Part shown: positions 62,121 to 64,000 of the stretch, piece after piece | Position numbering within the stretch: position 1 is the first letter of the stretch | Layout of the letters: every line of letters starts with the position of its first letter | Assembly (NCBI GenBank): GCA_905250075.1 | Contig: CAJNOP010000703.1 | Coordinates: 45,961 to 109,960, forward strand | DNA length: 64,000 nucleotides | Source: Rotaria sp. Silwood1 | Taxonomy: Eukaryota; Rotifera; Eurotatoria; Philodinida; Philodinidae | Direction: 5' to 3' | The notes under the pieces: model-generated | The model's input: only the letters and a program-made list of their open reading frames with translations | The model's database searches: none | What the model was told of the DNA's origin: nothing | Made by a program: the position numbers and the translations under genes

Positions 62121-64000
62121 GGAATATGTTGGTAGCTATAAATAGAAAAAAGCGGCATCCATTTCGAAACTTTCTTCAAAAGAACATAGAAGAAGATCGG
62201 ATGTTTAGAATGAGTCCATCTGTTTTCTAATATACTGATACAACGTAACTTAACTGTGACGTCCCACTCGAAAAGAGGCTTTTGTTGAACAAGAGAGGTT
62301 TGACTACGAGAATCTCATTACGTATGGAAATATGCCGAACAAGATATTTCCCTATCTGATCTACTCTCGGTGAAGTTGTTTTTCGCAGGTGATTTTTAAT
62401 ATCATGTTCGGATGTACTGTTTCACAGCATACAGCTTGACTACGTTACTTTTGTCAGTTTTCTGGAGTTAGCTGTACTCTCGCAAAACCTCATAAGTTTT
62501 TTATTTAGATATAGTTGAATAGAGCATTGATGGCTTTATCGAACAATATAGTTTTTGTTTGATTTATTTCGTATGGTGGTGGAAAAATTAACAGATATCT
62601 AAAACAAGCTAAAAAACAAAAGTTTTTTCATGCTCCTACATCTTCAAGATGAAATTCATTATCGCGAAAATAGTTTTATACTAAAACGATCCATCAAACT
62701 TGGAGCTATACAAAACTATTGACTTAAACTACGGAATGAAAGCTGTATTCAGCCATATAGAAATAAAGAACGACGTAAGTTTTGTAGAAAATATATAAAA
62801 TATCAATGTATGTGGACACTTGCAACTACTATACAGTAAAGCGAATTTTACATCAAAATATTTCGAGTCATGTCAGATCCGCTAGAGAGAAGAGGTTTCT
62901 ACAAGAAGGTATTATTTAAAAACGAAACATGTAGGCAAAGCATTTAACACAGAAAAATTCGGCGAGCTCAGTAGTCGTTGCACAGATCTTCGGTTTATGA
63001 GCTACTACGAAACACATATTCAACTCCTAACACATCATCCGATAAAGATGAAAGAACTGAATCTGACAATCTGGCTCATTTCAAAGATTGTCAAAAAAAG
63101 TCAAACAACAATTGCTAGTTATATACAGAATTACTTTCTTGTAGGAACCTATAACAGATTCGGTCAACAGTTTTGCTTTTTTCATAAAATACAAAGGCAA
63201 CTTCGATCTGTCGAAGAATGTAATCAAAGTTGAGAAGATATCCTTTCTACATTGTCAAAGTGACTAGTGTCCAAATAATTATTTTTCACACTCTGCTCAA
63301 AGAAAATTTGCAACAGCACGTGCGTAAAAGATAAGGTCAGGTCTTACCTGTCTCTCTCTGTATCACAGAGCAAAAAATGAAAATGCAATGCAAACACTGA
63401 GTGCTGTTAGAATAGCAAAAAGATACCGCCGGTTTGAAGAAGATTCTTCGAATGAGATAAAATTGGGACTTTTCGTAGGACTCGGTAAGATATACATAGA
63501 GTAAAATTTTCAGCTGAATAGAGCCTTTGAGGTGAGACTTGTTAAGGAAATACTACAGACTCTGAACAACGATCGTCATATTCTTCTATTTCCATCGAAA
63601 GTCCACTTATCTTGAGCTCAAATAGTATATAAAATATATGCGCATAAAACTCTCCTCAATTTAGACTTATTGTCAATTTTCCTAAAATAACTTGACAAGA
63701 CATAAAAAGTTAAGATTTAATTTTTTTTGTCTTCGAAATTTTAGCTTTTTGTATGAACATTCGATGAAGTTAATTGCTGAAATCTGTGAAATAAAGCATT
63801 GTCGCAAGATCAAACTTTCACAAAAATAGTGTCATATGCTGAACTGGCATCACTGAAAATTTGAGGAGAAATAATATAGACCTCAGCGAGATATACGCAC
63901 TTCGATATATGGAGAATATCGATCTGTAAGTGGGTTTTGATACAAGAGCCACTTTTTCCTAAATTAGAGTGTGGGTGGGACTACGAATGCTCATAATCTC
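62121..64000. other. Terminal intergenic stretch, no gene supported
   Basis: The first 150 bp should hold the promoter of the PLP-enzyme gene. A 78-residue frame (62997-63233) is the longest and has no motif. The sequence is moderately AT-rich without clear repeats. Confidence 0.45.

Overview
This is an AT-rich eukaryotic window with long homopolymer runs, microsatellites, short GT-AG introns (many about 50-120 bp) and, in the densest stretches, closely spaced genes. The gene content points to a bdelloid rotifer (Rotaria/Adineta-like). The indications are an ankyrin-linked arginine ADP-ribosyltransferase, a DED-bearing membrane protein, animal EGF/Ly6 domains with phase-1 exons, and several intronless enzymes that look microbial beside intron-rich animal genes. 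This taxonomic call is inference; no marker gene proves it.

Layout. 1-10.3 kb is gene-poor and repeat-rich. It holds an inverted repeat (about 1.19-2.3 kb against 5.93-6.4 kb), a 647-bp TIR element nested inside one arm, a possible 2.5-kb element with ATCGCGAT-rich ends, and a tandem array with a period of about 138 bp. 10.37-12.31 kb is an intronless bilirubin-oxidase-like multicopper oxidase. 12.3-17.5 kb is intergenic, with tRNA-like (SINE-like) pieces and a 600-bp inverted-terminal element. 17.55-22.88 kb is a 12-exon gene for an unrecognised secreted, possibly GPI-anchored protein. Converging on it, 23.19-26.40 kb (minus) encodes a secreted Ly6-plus-EGF-repeat protein with a 10-N gap.

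29.62-33.87 kb (minus) is an intron-containing ParA/Soj-like ATPase. 33.9-42.1 kb is low-complexity and has only orphan exon candidates. 42.13-42.97 kb is a polytopic membrane protein, and 44.86-45.85 kb (minus) is a membrane-anchored alpha/beta hydrolase. At 47.83-48.94 kb (minus) the C-terminus of a PHRF1/SCAF-like protein and the N-terminus of a GNAT acetyltransferase meet at a 100-N gap. 50.58 kb is a short ORF whose N-terminus is a histone H3 tail with Met at H3 positions 9 and 23 and no histone fold. 53.17-54.59 kb is the ankyrin-ART. 56.56-57.99 kb (minus) is a DED-TM-coiled-coil-jacalin-like protein. 60.86-62.12 kb (minus) is an intronless, GC-richer Cys/Met-metabolism PLP enzyme, the best horizontal-transfer candidate. 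62.1-64 kb shows no recognisable gene.

The genes do not form one pathway. Two themes recur: probable acquired enzymes (multicopper oxidase, PLP enzyme, perhaps ParA and the hydrolase) and signalling or surface proteins with unusual domain combinations (DED-lectin, Ly6-EGF, ankyrin-ART). The two most unusual items are the H3-tail mimic and the DED-lectin membrane protein. Exon boundaries were read by eye from splice consensus and frame continuity, without transcript support.
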